Positions 54,019 to 63,047 of a stretch of 64,000 nt of DNA are shown in pieces (the stretch's first letter is position 1; the number at the start of each line of letters is the position of its first letter). The stretch spans positions 186,001 to 250,000 of the forward strand of contig NZ_CP096022.1 of the NCBI RefSeq assembly GCF_023115355.1, in the 5' to 3' direction. The notes beneath the pieces were generated by a model. That model saw only the letters and a program-made list of their open reading frames with translations, was not told where the DNA came from and ran no database searches. The translations under genes were made by a program, and so were the position numbers. This DNA is from Halocatena salina (lineage in GTDB: Archaea > Halobacteriota > Halobacteria > Halobacteriales > Haloarculaceae).

Positions 54019-56451
54019 ATGGACACCGATTCGAACCCCTCAATGGACGCCCCGATCACTGCCGACGGACTCCAGCAGACGTTTCCGGAGTACGATGACC
54101 AGCTACAACACACAGAAACGATTCCTGCCGACGCAGGAGCGTACGTCGCTCCCAATGACGCACTCAGCGAGGAGCTCGCTGCGTCCGTCCGCGAAACCGT
54201 TGGCGAGTTGTACACTCATCAAGCGACGGCGCTTGACCGCCTCGCCGCAGGAGCAAACGTCTGTGTTGCTACCTCTACATCCTCGGGGAAGACGTACGTG
54301 TACGCCCTCCAAATCGCGCGGAACCATCTCGCTGATCCCGCATCGACGGCGTTGCTCGTCTATCCAACCAAGGCTCTCTCACGGGATCAAGAACAGGAAC
54401 TCAACACGTTCTTCAATGATCTTGGTATAGACATTTCTGTCCGCGTGTACGACGGCGATACACCTCAGAACCGTCGGAAACACATCCGGGAGACCGCGGA
54501 CGTCATCATCACGAACTTCGCTGGTGTGAACACGTATCTGGCTCATCATACCCGGTGGCGCTCGTTTTTAACTGGCTGTGCGCTACTCGTCATTGACGAG
54601 TCCCACACGTACACCGGCGTCCACGGGATGCACGTCGCATGGACGATCCGTCGGCTACGACGCCTCCTCAAGCACTACGGGAGTGATCCCCAACTCGTCT
54701 GTACCTCCGCGACGATCGGCAACCCCGAAGAACACTCCCGACGACTGACTGGTGAATCGTTCACCGTCGTCAACGAGGATGGCTCCCCACGGGGCCCCCG
54801 TGAAATCGCGTTCTGGGAGCCACCCGTTGATGAGGTCGGCCTCGATTCCGATGCCGGCTTCGAGGAGTATATGGCGGCCCAGACGAATCCAGTTCGGGAA
54901 GCAGGTGCACTCCTCGCGCATTTGGGCGCGAGCGGCTACCAGACGCTAGCGTTCACGCGGAGCCGGAAGAACACGGAGCTGGGGGCGAAATACGCGACTG
55001 CCGCCGCGCGCGACCAACCACGAACCGAATACGTGGACGTCGAACCGTACCATGCGGGTCTCGGTAAGGAAACCCGCCGGGGCACTGAACACCAGTTCAA
55101 AACGGCCCAACTCGATGGGCTTACCTCGACTAACGCGCTCGAGTTGGGCATCGATATCGGCTCGGTGGACGCGACGGTCCTCACGGGCTATCCCGGGACG
55201 CGCCAGTCATTCTGGCAGCAGATCGGACGGTCTGGTCGAGGTACAGCTGCTGCGCTGTCAGTGTTCATCGCGCGGGCGGACGCGATCGATCAGTACATCC
55301 TCGAGCACCCCGAGTACGTCCTTGGCGATGCGATCGAAGACGCCGTTATCGGTCTCGAAAATAATCCAGTGTACGCCCAACACATCCTCTGTGCCGCGCA
55401 CGAACAGCCACTAACCGAGACCGATCGTGAGTGGTTCGACGACGATCGACTCGACCGAGCTGTCGAAATGTGGACCGATGCTGGGAAATTGGCTGGGGAT
55501 CTCTCCCGAAGCGTTCGCTACACGGGATCGCCACGCCCCCAATCCGACGTTTCGATGTACGCGACGTCGACCACCCAGTTCGCCGTCCGTTGTTCGAACG
55601 GAGAGATCGACATGGAGCCGATCGAGCGTGAACGCGCCTACCGCGACCACCACGCTGGAGCACTTTTCTTACACGACGGTGCCCAGTATGAAGTGGTCGA
55701 ATTCAACGAGGACGTTCCGTATCCGTATATCACGGTTCAAGAGGTTCGGACTAACGAATACACGGATACGATCTCAGAGAAAACCGTTCGAGACCTCGTT
55801 CCGGAAGCGACGCGCGAGCTGGGTGCTGGCTATCGGCTGGCATGGGGGACGGGGACCGTCAGAATCCACTACACCCAGTACCAACGCAAAAGCATCAAAT
55901 GGAGTAACGCAACCGCACCGCTGCAGCCGACCGGTCTCGATCCGATCGAGCTTCGAACCCATCTCGTGTGGATCGAGCTGCCGTCATCGCTTCGTAACGA
56001 TGTTCTCCAGAATATCGCGAGCAGCGATCCGCCGGCAGTCTCTGAGGGGGCGGTCATGGAGATCTTTGGCGGCGGACTACACGGAGCTGAGCACGGAATG
56101 ATCAAACTCACACCGTTAGTGTTCCGAATGGATAGCTCCGATCTCGGCGGGTTGAGTACACCGCTGCACGAAGAGACAGGCGTTCCGACGGTGTTCATCC
56201 ACGACGCGATCGAGGGAGGACTCGGATTCAGTAAACGCCTTTACCACCACATCAAGACGATCGCTGAACGAACCCGAGAGCGCGTCGCCAACTGTAGCTG
56301 TACAGGCACGAACGGCTGTCCGGCCTGTATCATGGATGCTCAGTGTGGTAATCGTAATCAATATCTTCATACGGAGGCGACCGTGATGGTGCTCGATCGG
56401 CTACTCGAACAGGTAGCAGCCGATAGCGGAGCGGACTCTTCTACACAGTAA
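54019..56451 (+). CDS. DEAH-box helicase with C-terminal four-Cys domain (YprA/MrfA-like)
   Basis: The product has 810 residues. Motif I is ATSTSSGKTYVY, motif II is LLVIDESHTY, TSATIG is motif III, and the second lobe has ASGYQTLAFTRSRKNTEL and LELGIDIGSVDATV with QQIGRSGRG (motif VI). Near the C-terminus, NCSCTGTNGCPACIMDAQCG carries the four-Cys cluster of MrfA/YprA (DUF1998 type), followed by NRNQYLHTEATVMVLDRLLE. MrfA is a 3'-5' helicase acting in nucleotide excision of cross-links in Bacillus. The gene starts 7 bases after the exonuclease gene. Function in archaea is untested; a role with the MrfB-like nuclease is the likely one. Confidence 0.85.
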   Translation: MDTDSNPSMDAPITADGLQQTFPEYDDQLQHTETIPADAGAYVAPNDALSEELAASVRETVGELYTHQATALDRLAAGANVCVATSTSSGKTYVYALQIARNHLADPASTALLVYPTKALSRDQEQELNTFFNDLGIDISVRVYDGDTPQNRRKHIRETADVIITNFAGVNTYLAHHTRWRSFLTGCALLVIDESHTYTGVHGMHVAWTIRRLRRLLKHYGSDPQLVCTSATIGNPEEHSRRLTGESFTVVNEDGSPRGPREIAFWEPPVDEVGLDSDAGFEEYMAAQTNPVREAGALLAHLGASGYQTLAFTRSRKNTELGAKYATAAARDQPRTEYVDVEPYHAGLGKETRRGTEHQFKTAQLDGLTSTNALELGIDIGSVDATVLTGYPGTRQSFWQQIGRSGRGTAAALSVFIARADAIDQYILEHPEYVLGDAIEDAVIGLENNPVYAQHILCAAHEQPLTETDREWFDDDRLDRAVEMWTDAGKLAGDLSRSVRYTGSPRPQSDVSMYATSTTQFAVRCSNGEIDMEPIERERAYRDHHAGALFLHDGAQYEVVEFNEDVPYPYITVQEVRTNEYTDTISEKTVRDLVPEATRELGAGYRLAWGTGTVRIHYTQYQRKSIKWSNATAPLQPTGLDPIELRTHLVWIELPSSLRNDVLQNIASSDPPAVSEGAVMEIFGGGLHGAEHGMIKLTPLVFRMDSSDLGGLSTPLHEETGVPTVFIHDAIEGGLGFSKRLYHHIKTIAERTRERVANCSCTGTNGCPACIMDAQCGNRNQYLHTEATVMVLDRLLEQVAADSGADSSTQ

Positions 56452-56526
56452 TGTGACGTGATCACGCCCTCCATGAAATATCTCTATCATACTATCTATT
56501 AAATTATGAATTGTATATTAAACCAT

Positions 56527-57756
56527 TCAGGTATCGGTTACGTCCGTATCGGCCGGGACCGTGGCCCCAAACTCCCGGACGAATCCGTCGAGCACAGACG
56601 GATCGTCGCTCCCGGGCAACGGTTCCGTAGCTGTGCGACAATCAGCAGTGACGCCGAGCCGATCACAAACATGGTCGGCAACGACCTCAGCCATCCGCCG
56701 GTGAGTCGTGAGCTTTCCGCCAACGATGCTGGTGAACCCGGCGGTATCGTCCCGTTCTGCGTGATCGAGCAGTGTGAACCCCCGTGAAATGGCGCGCTCG
56801 TCGCCCGGTTCCGCCGCTAGGCCATAGAGCGGTCTGACGCCCCAGTAGGTTCGTAGTATCTGGTCCACACCGATCTCCGGAAGCATGGCTGTACACTCCT
56901 CGAACACACGACTGACCTCCCAGTCCGCCTTCGGATAGTCGTCCGGGTCAGTGACTCCTTCGCTGGTTGTGCCGAGGATCACTCGCTCGTCGTGTGGAAC
57001 GATGATGTCACCGTCTGCCGGAGGGCGACAGCGGTTCAACACCGTATCGAGTCCGTCGTACTCTACCACGACCATCACTCCCCTGCTCGGTCGCATATCG
57101 ACGTCGAGACCGGCCAACTCGGCGACCTTCCCAGCCCACGCACCGGTCGCATTGACGACGTGTGCAGCGTCAATCGTCTCCGTTGTGCCATTTTCGAGAC
57201 TGATGGTTCCGCCCGTGACTCGGCCATCCGTGGTGTGGAGATCGGTGATCGGTGTTCGAGTAACGATTTCCGCCCCGTTTTCACGGGCACTCACAGCGGT
57301 AGCCGCCGTGAGCCGCGAGGGATAGACCACACCGTCAGGAACCCTGACAGCACGCTCCGTATCCGGCGGGAGTACTGGAACCGTTTCCTGGGCAGTCTCA
57401 CCCGACAGTACCTCGGTCTCGATGCCGTGTTCGCGGCATGCTTCGACTTTCTCCTCGAAGTACACTCCGCTGTCGGCCGGGAGCTGAACGAACAACCCAC
57501 CGGTGTCGGCAACACAGCTTCCGGCTATCTCCTTTAGGATCCGGTTTTCCTGGGCACACGCTTTGGCACCAGCGGAATCATCGGGCATGTAGCGTGCTCC
57601 ACTGTGAAGCAAGGAATGTGAGCGACCCGTAGTACCACTCGAAATCGTCCCCGCTTCGACAAGAGTCGTGTCGAGTCCGCGCATTGCGAGATCGCGGACG
57701 ATGCCGGTCCCGGTTGCTCCACCACCGATGACCAGTACGTCGGTCTCTAGTCCCAT
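56527..57756 (-). CDS. GlpA-like FAD-dependent oxidoreductase, short form
   Basis: The product has 409 residues. The N-terminal VLVIGGGATGTGIVRDLAMR binds FAD, HSLLHSGARYMPDDSAGAKA is the conserved segment after it in anaerobic glycerol-3-phosphate dehydrogenases, VVNATGAWAGKVAELAG and TYWGVRPLYGLAAE follow, and SIVGGKLTTHRRMAE closes the FAD site. GlpA of haloarchaea has about 570-580 residues with a C-terminal Cys-rich domain; this one ends soon after the FAD part, so it lacks that domain. No glpB or glpC lies next to it. It may oxidise glycerol 3-phosphate or another hydroxy acid. It lies beside the glycerate kinase and purine genes, transcribed in the same direction. Confidence 0.78.
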   Translation of the reverse strand: MGLETDVLVIGGGATGTGIVRDLAMRGLDTTLVEAGTISSGTTGRSHSLLHSGARYMPDDSAGAKACAQENRILKEIAGSCVADTGGLFVQLPADSGVYFEEKVEACREHGIETEVLSGETAQETVPVLPPDTERAVRVPDGVVYPSRLTAATAVSARENGAEIVTRTPITDLHTTDGRVTGGTISLENGTTETIDAAHVVNATGAWAGKVAELAGLDVDMRPSRGVMVVVEYDGLDTVLNRCRPPADGDIIVPHDERVILGTTSEGVTDPDDYPKADWEVSRVFEECTAMLPEIGVDQILRTYWGVRPLYGLAAEPGDERAISRGFTLLDHAERDDTAGFTSIVGGKLTTHRRMAEVVADHVCDRLGVTADCRTATEPLPGSDDPSVLDGFVREFGATVPADTDVTDT

Positions 57757-58259
57757 ACGTGATCTTTGGTTGGGAGCCGTATCACTTCGTTGCCGATACT
57801 ACGTCAGCTGCGAAGCGATCAGCACCCTGTGCTCGATATGCTTATTGTTGACGTTATTATTATCGTAGTTAGGATGGAATAAAACAAGTTACATGAGCTT
57901 CGAACGATAGTCTGTCTCAAAAATGATAAGTAGTTGGTGTCATAGCCTCGTCTATAAATCTGAAAGGTAATGATGATAATTTAGATGAGATACAATACTA
58001 TTCATTCTCCGAACAGAACCAATCGAGCTTTGAAGCAGTCACTACGTCGTAAATCAGGTTAGAGATCCAAAAGACAACTGATCTCCAACAATAGTTTTTA
58101 TCATGTAATTCTTATTTACCGATAAGATAAACTGTACATAGATGTACGCTCGGATCGGTACGCCCGTGTTCCTTCCGAATAATTCACATTTGGACTATCG
58201 GTACGTTCTTCAGCAGGCACTCCATCCCGACATATCTCAGCAACCACGCGAGCGGTCAG
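57757..58259. other. Gene-free spacer
   Basis: AT-rich at 57840-58140 (for example TTATTGTTGACGTTATTATT). No supported gene or RNA was recognised. Confidence 0.45.
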
Positions 58260-59636
58260 TTACTTCGAGCGGCCCGTATGCGCTCGGTCATTACCTTGCA
58301 GTCGTTCGTCGTCCTTTTCGATAACGACGACGTGGATGTCGTTGACGTTCGTTCCTGTTGGACCAGTGTACACTAGTGCTTCTGAATCGTCAAGAAATGG
58401 ATACACGTCGTTGTTTGCGAGTGCTGAGCGAGCCTCATCGGACGGCACCGCTGTTTCACAGTCGACAACAGCTCCGGCGGCATCCGACGCGCCGTCTAAA
58501 CCGTCCGTATCGACGCTGGCAACGACCACGTTCCCATCAGATAGTTCTAGCCCGCCACTCAGTGCGAGTTCTTGGTTCGGTCCTCCGTGTCCATTTCCTT
58601 GTAATGTAACGGTCGTCTCGCCACCGGCAAGCACAACTGCCGGGGGACCGATCGGCGTTTCCGTCGCCTGAATCTCCTCCGCAACAGCAGCGTATGTTTT
58701 CGCAACTTCACTGGCCTCACCTCTTATTCGTGAGGAGATCATGAACGTTTCATATCCCCGTTGCTGGGCTACGTCACGGGCTGCTTCTAAGGCAGTGCGT
58801 CCATTCGCGAGGACGTGGTTGTGTACGGCTTCGAAAAACGTTTCGCTGGGATCAGGGGTTTCAGGTATCTCTCCATCGATACCGGCCGTGAGATACTCAT
58901 CAATGCTTTCGGGAACAGATAGCCCGTACACATCGATGATATCGATCGCGTCCTGAAACGTGGATGTGTCCGGGACCAGCGGCCCACTGGCAATGACATC
59001 GAGATCATCACCAACGACATCGCTGACTGTTAGCCCCACAACGGTCGCTGGAGCTGCAACCCGAGCGAGTTGTCCACCTTTGAGCTTCGAAATATGCTTT
59101 CGAAGGACGTTGATCTCGTGGATGGTCGCCCCGCTAGCCAGAAGGTCGTTAGTGACCGTTTGCAAGTCAGCTAACGAAATCGTACCAGCAGGCGCTGGTA
59201 AGAGTGCACTCCCGCCACCAGTGATGACGGTCAAGATGAGAGTTCGTTCGCCAGCCTGTTCGGCCAGTTCGAGTAGTCGTTCTGCTCCCGCGACGCCATT
59301 CTCATCCGGAACCGGATGATTTCCTTCAAACATCGTTACGTGGGATGTCTCCGTCGGGTCGTTGGTCACGACGACGCCCCCAGTGAGGTGATCGCTAAGC
59401 AACGATTCCAACACTTCGGCCATCTGTCCGGCTGCCTTGCCGCCGCCCAGGATCAGCACTTCCGAATAATCACCCAGATCGTATGATTGCTGTTCAATAT
59501 GAAGGGTGTTACCCGTCACTGAAACAGTGTGTCCGATGACTCTTCGTGGCTGGGCAGCAGTGATTCCTGCCTCGATACACTCTATTGCGATATCGTGCGC
59601 GGGCGTTTTGATTACTTCCGACCGATTCTTGATCAT
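58260..59636 (-). CDS. gckA: Glycerate 2-kinase (GckA/MOFRL family)
   Basis: The product has 458 residues, fitting the GckA group. The N-terminal part carries VLILGGGKAAGQMAEVLESL, VVVTNDPTE and EGNHPVPDENGVAGAERLLE, followed by LTVITGGGSALLPAPAGTIS. The C-terminal MOFRL part has VVLAGGETTVTLQGNGHGGP and ASVDTDGLDGASDAAGAVV. It phosphorylates D-glycerate at O2 to 2-phosphoglycerate with ATP, linking C2/C3 acid metabolism to glycolysis. The gene starts 92 bases after the urate-operon genes, with its own TATA-like element (see 59659-59668). In this position it would take up glycerate made from glyoxylate, the end product of ureide breakdown. Confidence 0.85.
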   Translation of the reverse strand: MIKNRSEVIKTPAHDIAIECIEAGITAAQPRRVIGHTVSVTGNTLHIEQQSYDLGDYSEVLILGGGKAAGQMAEVLESLLSDHLTGGVVVTNDPTETSHVTMFEGNHPVPDENGVAGAERLLELAEQAGERTLILTVITGGGSALLPAPAGTISLADLQTVTNDLLASGATIHEINVLRKHISKLKGGQLARVAAPATVVGLTVSDVVGDDLDVIASGPLVPDTSTFQDAIDIIDVYGLSVPESIDEYLTAGIDGEIPETPDPSETFFEAVHNHVLANGRTALEAARDVAQQRGYETFMISSRIRGEASEVAKTYAAVAEEIQATETPIGPPAVVLAGGETTVTLQGNGHGGPNQELALSGGLELSDGNVVVASVDTDGLDGASDAAGAVVDCETAVPSDEARSALANNDVYPFLDDSEALVYTGPTGTNVNDIHVVVIEKDDERLQGNDRAHTGRSK

Positions 59637-59658
59637 TCCTCGGAAAATAGGACGTGGG

Positions 59659-59668
59659 GATAAAAAAC
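59659..59668 (-). promoter_or_regulatory. TATA element of the glycerate kinase gene
   Basis: GTTTTTTATC on the minus strand is centred about 28 bases before ATG 59636, suggesting the kinase can be transcribed apart from the urate genes. Confidence 0.5.
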
Positions 59669-59728
59669 GTATCCCTACTGGGTTGCATCGGAAACGCCAA
59701 CCAAAGGACCGTACTCGAAACCGTCCGA

Positions 59729-60079
59729 TCAGCTACCCCGGTACGTCGTGTAACCGCCAGGGGACAGTAAAAGGGGGACGTGATAGTGTTCGCCGGGATC
59801 GTCGATAATAAACCGCACAGGGACTGTCTCTAGGAACGTCGATTCCAACGGTCCCTCACGATAGTAGGAGCCAACGTCGAACAACAGTTGATACGTTCCA
59901 GTTTCCATCCGGTCCGGAGTCAAAAGCGGCTCATCGAGTCGCCCATCGTCATTGGTCGTTCCCTGAGCGATCGTCTCTGCCTCACCGAACGAATCTAATC
60001 GCTGAAGTGTCACTTCAACGCCAGCGGCAGGACCCTCACGGCTGGTGTCGAGAACGTGTGTTGTCAATCCTGCGCTCAT
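59729..60079 (-). CDS. uraH: 5-Hydroxyisourate hydrolase (transthyretin-like)
   Basis: The product has 116 residues, the usual length. The N-terminal LTTHVLDTSREGPAAGVEVT is the TTHVLDxxxGxPA signature with the catalytic His. The C-terminal HYHVPLLLSPGGYTTYRGS ends in the diagnostic YRGS tetrapeptide. The enzyme hydrolyses 5-hydroxyisourate, the product of urate oxidase, to OHCU. Its start overlaps the end of the urate oxidase gene by four bases (60076-60079), so the two are coupled. Confidence 0.95.
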   Translation of the reverse strand: MSAGLTTHVLDTSREGPAAGVEVTLQRLDSFGEAETIAQGTTNDDGRLDEPLLTPDRMETGTYQLLFDVGSYYREGPLESTFLETVPVRFIIDDPGEHYHVPLLLSPGGYTTYRGS

Positions 60080-61065
60080 TGGGATGCCTCCTCGTCGAGA
60101 TCACCGCGATTCATAGAAAATTGCTGATATCCAGTGGGTCGGGGCGGTTCTTTCAGAACCCGTGCTTTCTCCGCTCCCTCAATATCATCCCGCACTTCGA
60201 GCCAAGTGCGGTTGTTGGCTTCGAAGCTGACGGTTTCAAGCTGTGGGAACCGCCTAAGAACCCGTAAACCGATCTGGTAGATCAGGTCTTGGATCGAATT
60301 CGAATCGACTTCGTGGAATACAACCTGTGCGATGTCACGCACCTGCTCGGCTGGAACATAGCGCTGGGGATCCATTCCCAGCGCATCCTCCGAATCCTCG
60401 TAAGTCCAGAAGACATCTAGCGAGATGTAGAGCGTCCGGTCCTCTCGCTCCGGGAGGGTCGTGTACTCGTCTTGTACATAATCGGTGAAGGAACTTCCAT
60501 TCACCTTGACCAGTTCGAGCCCAGTCACACCACTTGTTTGGTCTTCGACGACAAGACCATCCTGTCCCCGATCGAGATACATCTCCCCGAACGCTGACTC
60601 GTTATCGGACACTCGGAAGACGAGATCGCTTGGTTCGAATCCCTCGTCCCCGGGAATAGGTCGCTCGTCGAAGGGGAGTTCGTTGGCTGACATTTTCACC
60701 GCATCGATTTGTGAGTAGGTTTCGAGGAACTGAGACCCTACAAAATCGAGAAAGCCCTCAACCGTAGCGCCATCGTACTCTCCAATCTGATGGTGAACGA
60801 AATTCTTCATCGTATCCGTTGCAACCACCATGCTGTTATCACCCTCGCTGAAGGACGGCAAAAACTCCTCGCCTTCGAGCTGCACCCGAACATCTAATCC
60901 AAATAAAGTGTTATCACGTCCGTCGAATGAGGACTCCGGAATAGTACGAACCCCTTCCAGTGGAGTCGCGTATGTGCGGTATACAGCGATTTTTTCCTTA
61001 CCGTAGTTCATCGTTCGTCGATCGGTGCTTCGAGTGTCGTCATCAGTCTCCTTGCTGTAACTCAT
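60076..61065 (-). CDS. uox: Urate oxidase (uricase)
   Basis: The product has 329 residues. Uricase features include YGKEKIAVYRTYATPLEGVR (catalytic Lys/Thr region), NSMVVATDTMKNFVHHQIGE with the NSxVxxTDTxKN motif, and LFWTYEDSEDAL-like segment (DVFWTYEDSEDALG). The C-terminal EANNRTWLEVRD is also conserved. It converts urate plus oxygen to 5-hydroxyisourate and hydrogen peroxide without cofactor. The first 18 residues (SYSKETDDDTRSTDRRT) are an extra, polar extension; ATG 61011 would remove them. GTATAAA-type DNA lies about 60 bases upstream. Peroxide made here may be removed by the nearby Bcp-type peroxiredoxin. Confidence 0.93.
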   Translation of the reverse strand: MSYSKETDDDTRSTDRRTMNYGKEKIAVYRTYATPLEGVRTIPESSFDGRDNTLFGLDVRVQLEGEEFLPSFSEGDNSMVVATDTMKNFVHHQIGEYDGATVEGFLDFVGSQFLETYSQIDAVKMSANELPFDERPIPGDEGFEPSDLVFRVSDNESAFGEMYLDRGQDGLVVEDQTSGVTGLELVKVNGSSFTDYVQDEYTTLPEREDRTLYISLDVFWTYEDSEDALGMDPQRYVPAEQVRDIAQVVFHEVDSNSIQDLIYQIGLRVLRRFPQLETVSFEANNRTWLEVRDDIEGAEKARVLKEPPRPTGYQQFSMNRGDLDEEASQ

Positions 61066-61224
61066 AGCTCATCGGTCGGTGCCTTGTGGGTTGACACCGT
61101 TCATCAGTTATCTCTTCCCCCTTGTATAAAAATATTTTGTATAGTTTTTGATTTATTGAGTATAGTGTTCGGAACAACGATGGTTCTCATCGCCTGAGAG
61201 ACGGCCAGCTAACACATCGTTCTC

Positions 61225-61728
61225 TCACGGCGTTATTAATTTCTCAATTCTAAGTTGAGCAATTTTATTGACTTCATCCAGAGCGGTTTGGAATTCCTCG
61301 GAGTTCGAGTGATCGAGCCGGTCTTCCATCGCTTCCCTGATTGCACCGGGAGACTCGTCTTTCACTGCCATGATGAACGGGAATTCGAATTTATCCTGAT
61401 AAGCCTCGTTCAACCGTTGAAAAGCTTCGTACTGGTCTTGCGTCAACTGATCAAGCCCAGCGGAGGCTTGCTCTCTCTGTGATGCTTCAGTCATGTCGGC
61501 CCGTTCACCGAGGTCGGGGTGTGCCCGAAGAAGTGCGAGCTTCTCTTCTCGTGAAGCGTTCCGGACAGTGCTTTCCATGGTTTCCTGTACGTCGTCGATG
61601 GAAGTGAACGGCTGTTGTGACCAAGTCCGCTCGGCTACCCACGGAGACAGTTCGTAGACACCGCCCAGGATCTCCACGAAAGTCCCTTTATCAGCCTGGT
61701 TTAATCTCTCGACCGTGAACTCTTTCAT
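61225..61728 (-). CDS. uraD: OHCU decarboxylase
   Basis: The product has 167 residues. The signature is RAHPDLGERADMTEASQREQ (HPDLG with the catalytic His), followed by AGLDQLTQDQYEAFQRLNEA and YQDKFEFPFIMAVKDES with the conserved FGFPF-like site (FEFPF). It decarboxylates 2-oxo-4-hydroxy-4-carboxy-5-ureidoimidazoline to S-allantoin, the third urate step. It has a TATA-like element about 30 bases upstream and is followed after 159 bases by the urate oxidase gene on the same strand. Confidence 0.93.
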   Translation of the reverse strand: MKEFTVERLNQADKGTFVEILGGVYELSPWVAERTWSQQPFTSIDDVQETMESTVRNASREEKLALLRAHPDLGERADMTEASQREQASAGLDQLTQDQYEAFQRLNEAYQDKFEFPFIMAVKDESPGAIREAMEDRLDHSNSEEFQTALDEVNKIAQLRIEKLITP

Positions 61729-61753
61729 CGCTTTTGGATTATGATTTCCCCAT

Positions 61754-61763
61754 TCATTTAAAA
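61754..61763 (-). promoter_or_regulatory. TATA element of the OHCU decarboxylase gene
   Basis: GTTTTAAATG on the minus strand is centred about 30 bases before ATG 61728; it lies in the 65-base gap after the MFS gene. Confidence 0.45.
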
Positions 61764-61793
61764 CTTCCTGTAATATTATAAATATTTTTCATG

Positions 61794-63047
61794 TTATACC
61801 TCAATCGTTCGATCTGGATGAAAGCCTATTGCACCGACAAGCATAATGATGTTGAGCACAGCAAGGCCTGAAAACGGTACTTGGTAGCCGCCAGTCAGAT
61901 CACGCATCCACCCGATCACGAACGGGCCAAACGCACCGATGAGATAACCGACGCCCAGCACGACCGAGCTCAACAGTCCCGCCGTGTCTGGAGTCGGAGC
62001 GTAATCTACCGGAAGGGTCAGCCCGAGCGTGAACGAGCCTGCAGTCCCAAAGCCCAGCAAGACCGCCCAGAACCACGGAGCGACGAGCGGAACGAACACA
62101 ATAGCGGCTAATCCAACGGCACTCGCAGTAAGCACGACAGCCAATACCGGCCGTCGGTCCGGAAAACGGTCGATCAACCCCGTCACACACAGCGAACCAA
62201 CCAGTTGTCCACCCATAGCGACAGTCAGCAAGAACCCAGCGTGTTCGGAATTCCAGCCGAGACCGACGTAGAGCGGAGCGAGCCACGTCAGCATCGAATA
62301 AAAGAGGATCGTCTGACCGACAAAGAAGAGCGCGAGTGCCCACACCCACGGATGTCGCCACGGTAAGCGGCTAGAGGGGATCGTCGTGCCGGTGTCTGTG
62401 GAAGACCGTGTCAGCCGCATCGCCGGGATCCAAACGAGCGCAGCAACCACTGCAAGGATGGACCAAGCGGCAAGGGCGATAGGCCACGTTCCAAGCGCGT
62501 TCATAAGAGGTGCAGTCAAACTGGTAGCGATCCCCCCTCCAATAATCAAACTCGTGGTGTAGAGACCAGTAACGTAACCAGCGCGGTCGACGAAGTGTTC
62601 GCTCACGAGTTCGGGAAGCAGTGTCTGCGCGATGGCGATACCGATACCAACCACAGTAGTCGTTGTGAATAGCACGGTGATGTGGGTACTCCATAGCCGT
62701 GCGACTGTCGATACACCGATAAGAACGACTGCCCAAAACACGGTACGCTCGCGCCCAAGATGTCGGGCGAGCAACGGTGTTACAAACGCGAAAAGCCCCA
62801 TGCAGAACGTGGGAATGGTCGTGAGAAGGCTGATGGAAGCGTAGTCTAGGTTGAGGTCGCTCCGCATCTGTTCGAGCACCGGCGAGATAGAGGCAATGGC
62901 CGGCCGGAGATTCAATGCGACCAGTAAGATTCCGACGAGCACGAGGGCTTGCGTACCAGAAAAGCCGAGGACAGTTTGGTTCGGTCTGAACCGCTCCAGT
63001 CCGGAGCGAGAAGCCGTATCCTCCGATTTATCGTACGAATCCATCAC
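61794..63047 (-). CDS. MFS transporter, CynX/NimT-like (candidate purine or ureide carrier)
   Basis: The product has 417 residues and 12 membrane segments. The first, ALVLVGILLVALNLRPAIAS followed by ISPVLEQMRSDL, is diagnostic of the CynX/NimT (cyanate/nitroimidazole) group. GERE- or DR-type motif A is LARHLGRERTVFWAV. GWNSEHAGFLLTVAMGGQLV lies after helix 7. It may import cyanate, a nitrogen compound or drug. Its position 65 bases upstream of the urate genes, same strand, suggests urate or allantoin uptake instead; this is inference from context. GTATATAC near 63067-63074 lies about 25 bases before the start. Confidence 0.82.
   Translation of the reverse strand: MMDSYDKSEDTASRSGLERFRPNQTVLGFSGTQALVLVGILLVALNLRPAIASISPVLEQMRSDLNLDYASISLLTTIPTFCMGLFAFVTPLLARHLGRERTVFWAVVLIGVSTVARLWSTHITVLFTTTTVVGIGIAIAQTLLPELVSEHFVDRAGYVTGLYTTSLIIGGGIATSLTAPLMNALGTWPIALAAWSILAVVAALVWIPAMRLTRSSTDTGTTIPSSRLPWRHPWVWALALFFVGQTILFYSMLTWLAPLYVGLGWNSEHAGFLLTVAMGGQLVGSLCVTGLIDRFPDRRPVLAVVLTASAVGLAAIVFVPLVAPWFWAVLLGFGTAGSFTLGLTLPVDYAPTPDTAGLLSSVVLGVGYLIGAFGPFVIGWMRDLTGGYQVPFSGLAVLNIIMLVGAIGFHPDRTIEV

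Noticed and set aside
60625-60650. GGTTCGAATCC-like tRNA T-arm sequence
   Set aside because: It falls inside the urate oxidase coding sequence and has no acceptor stem or anticodon arm around it.
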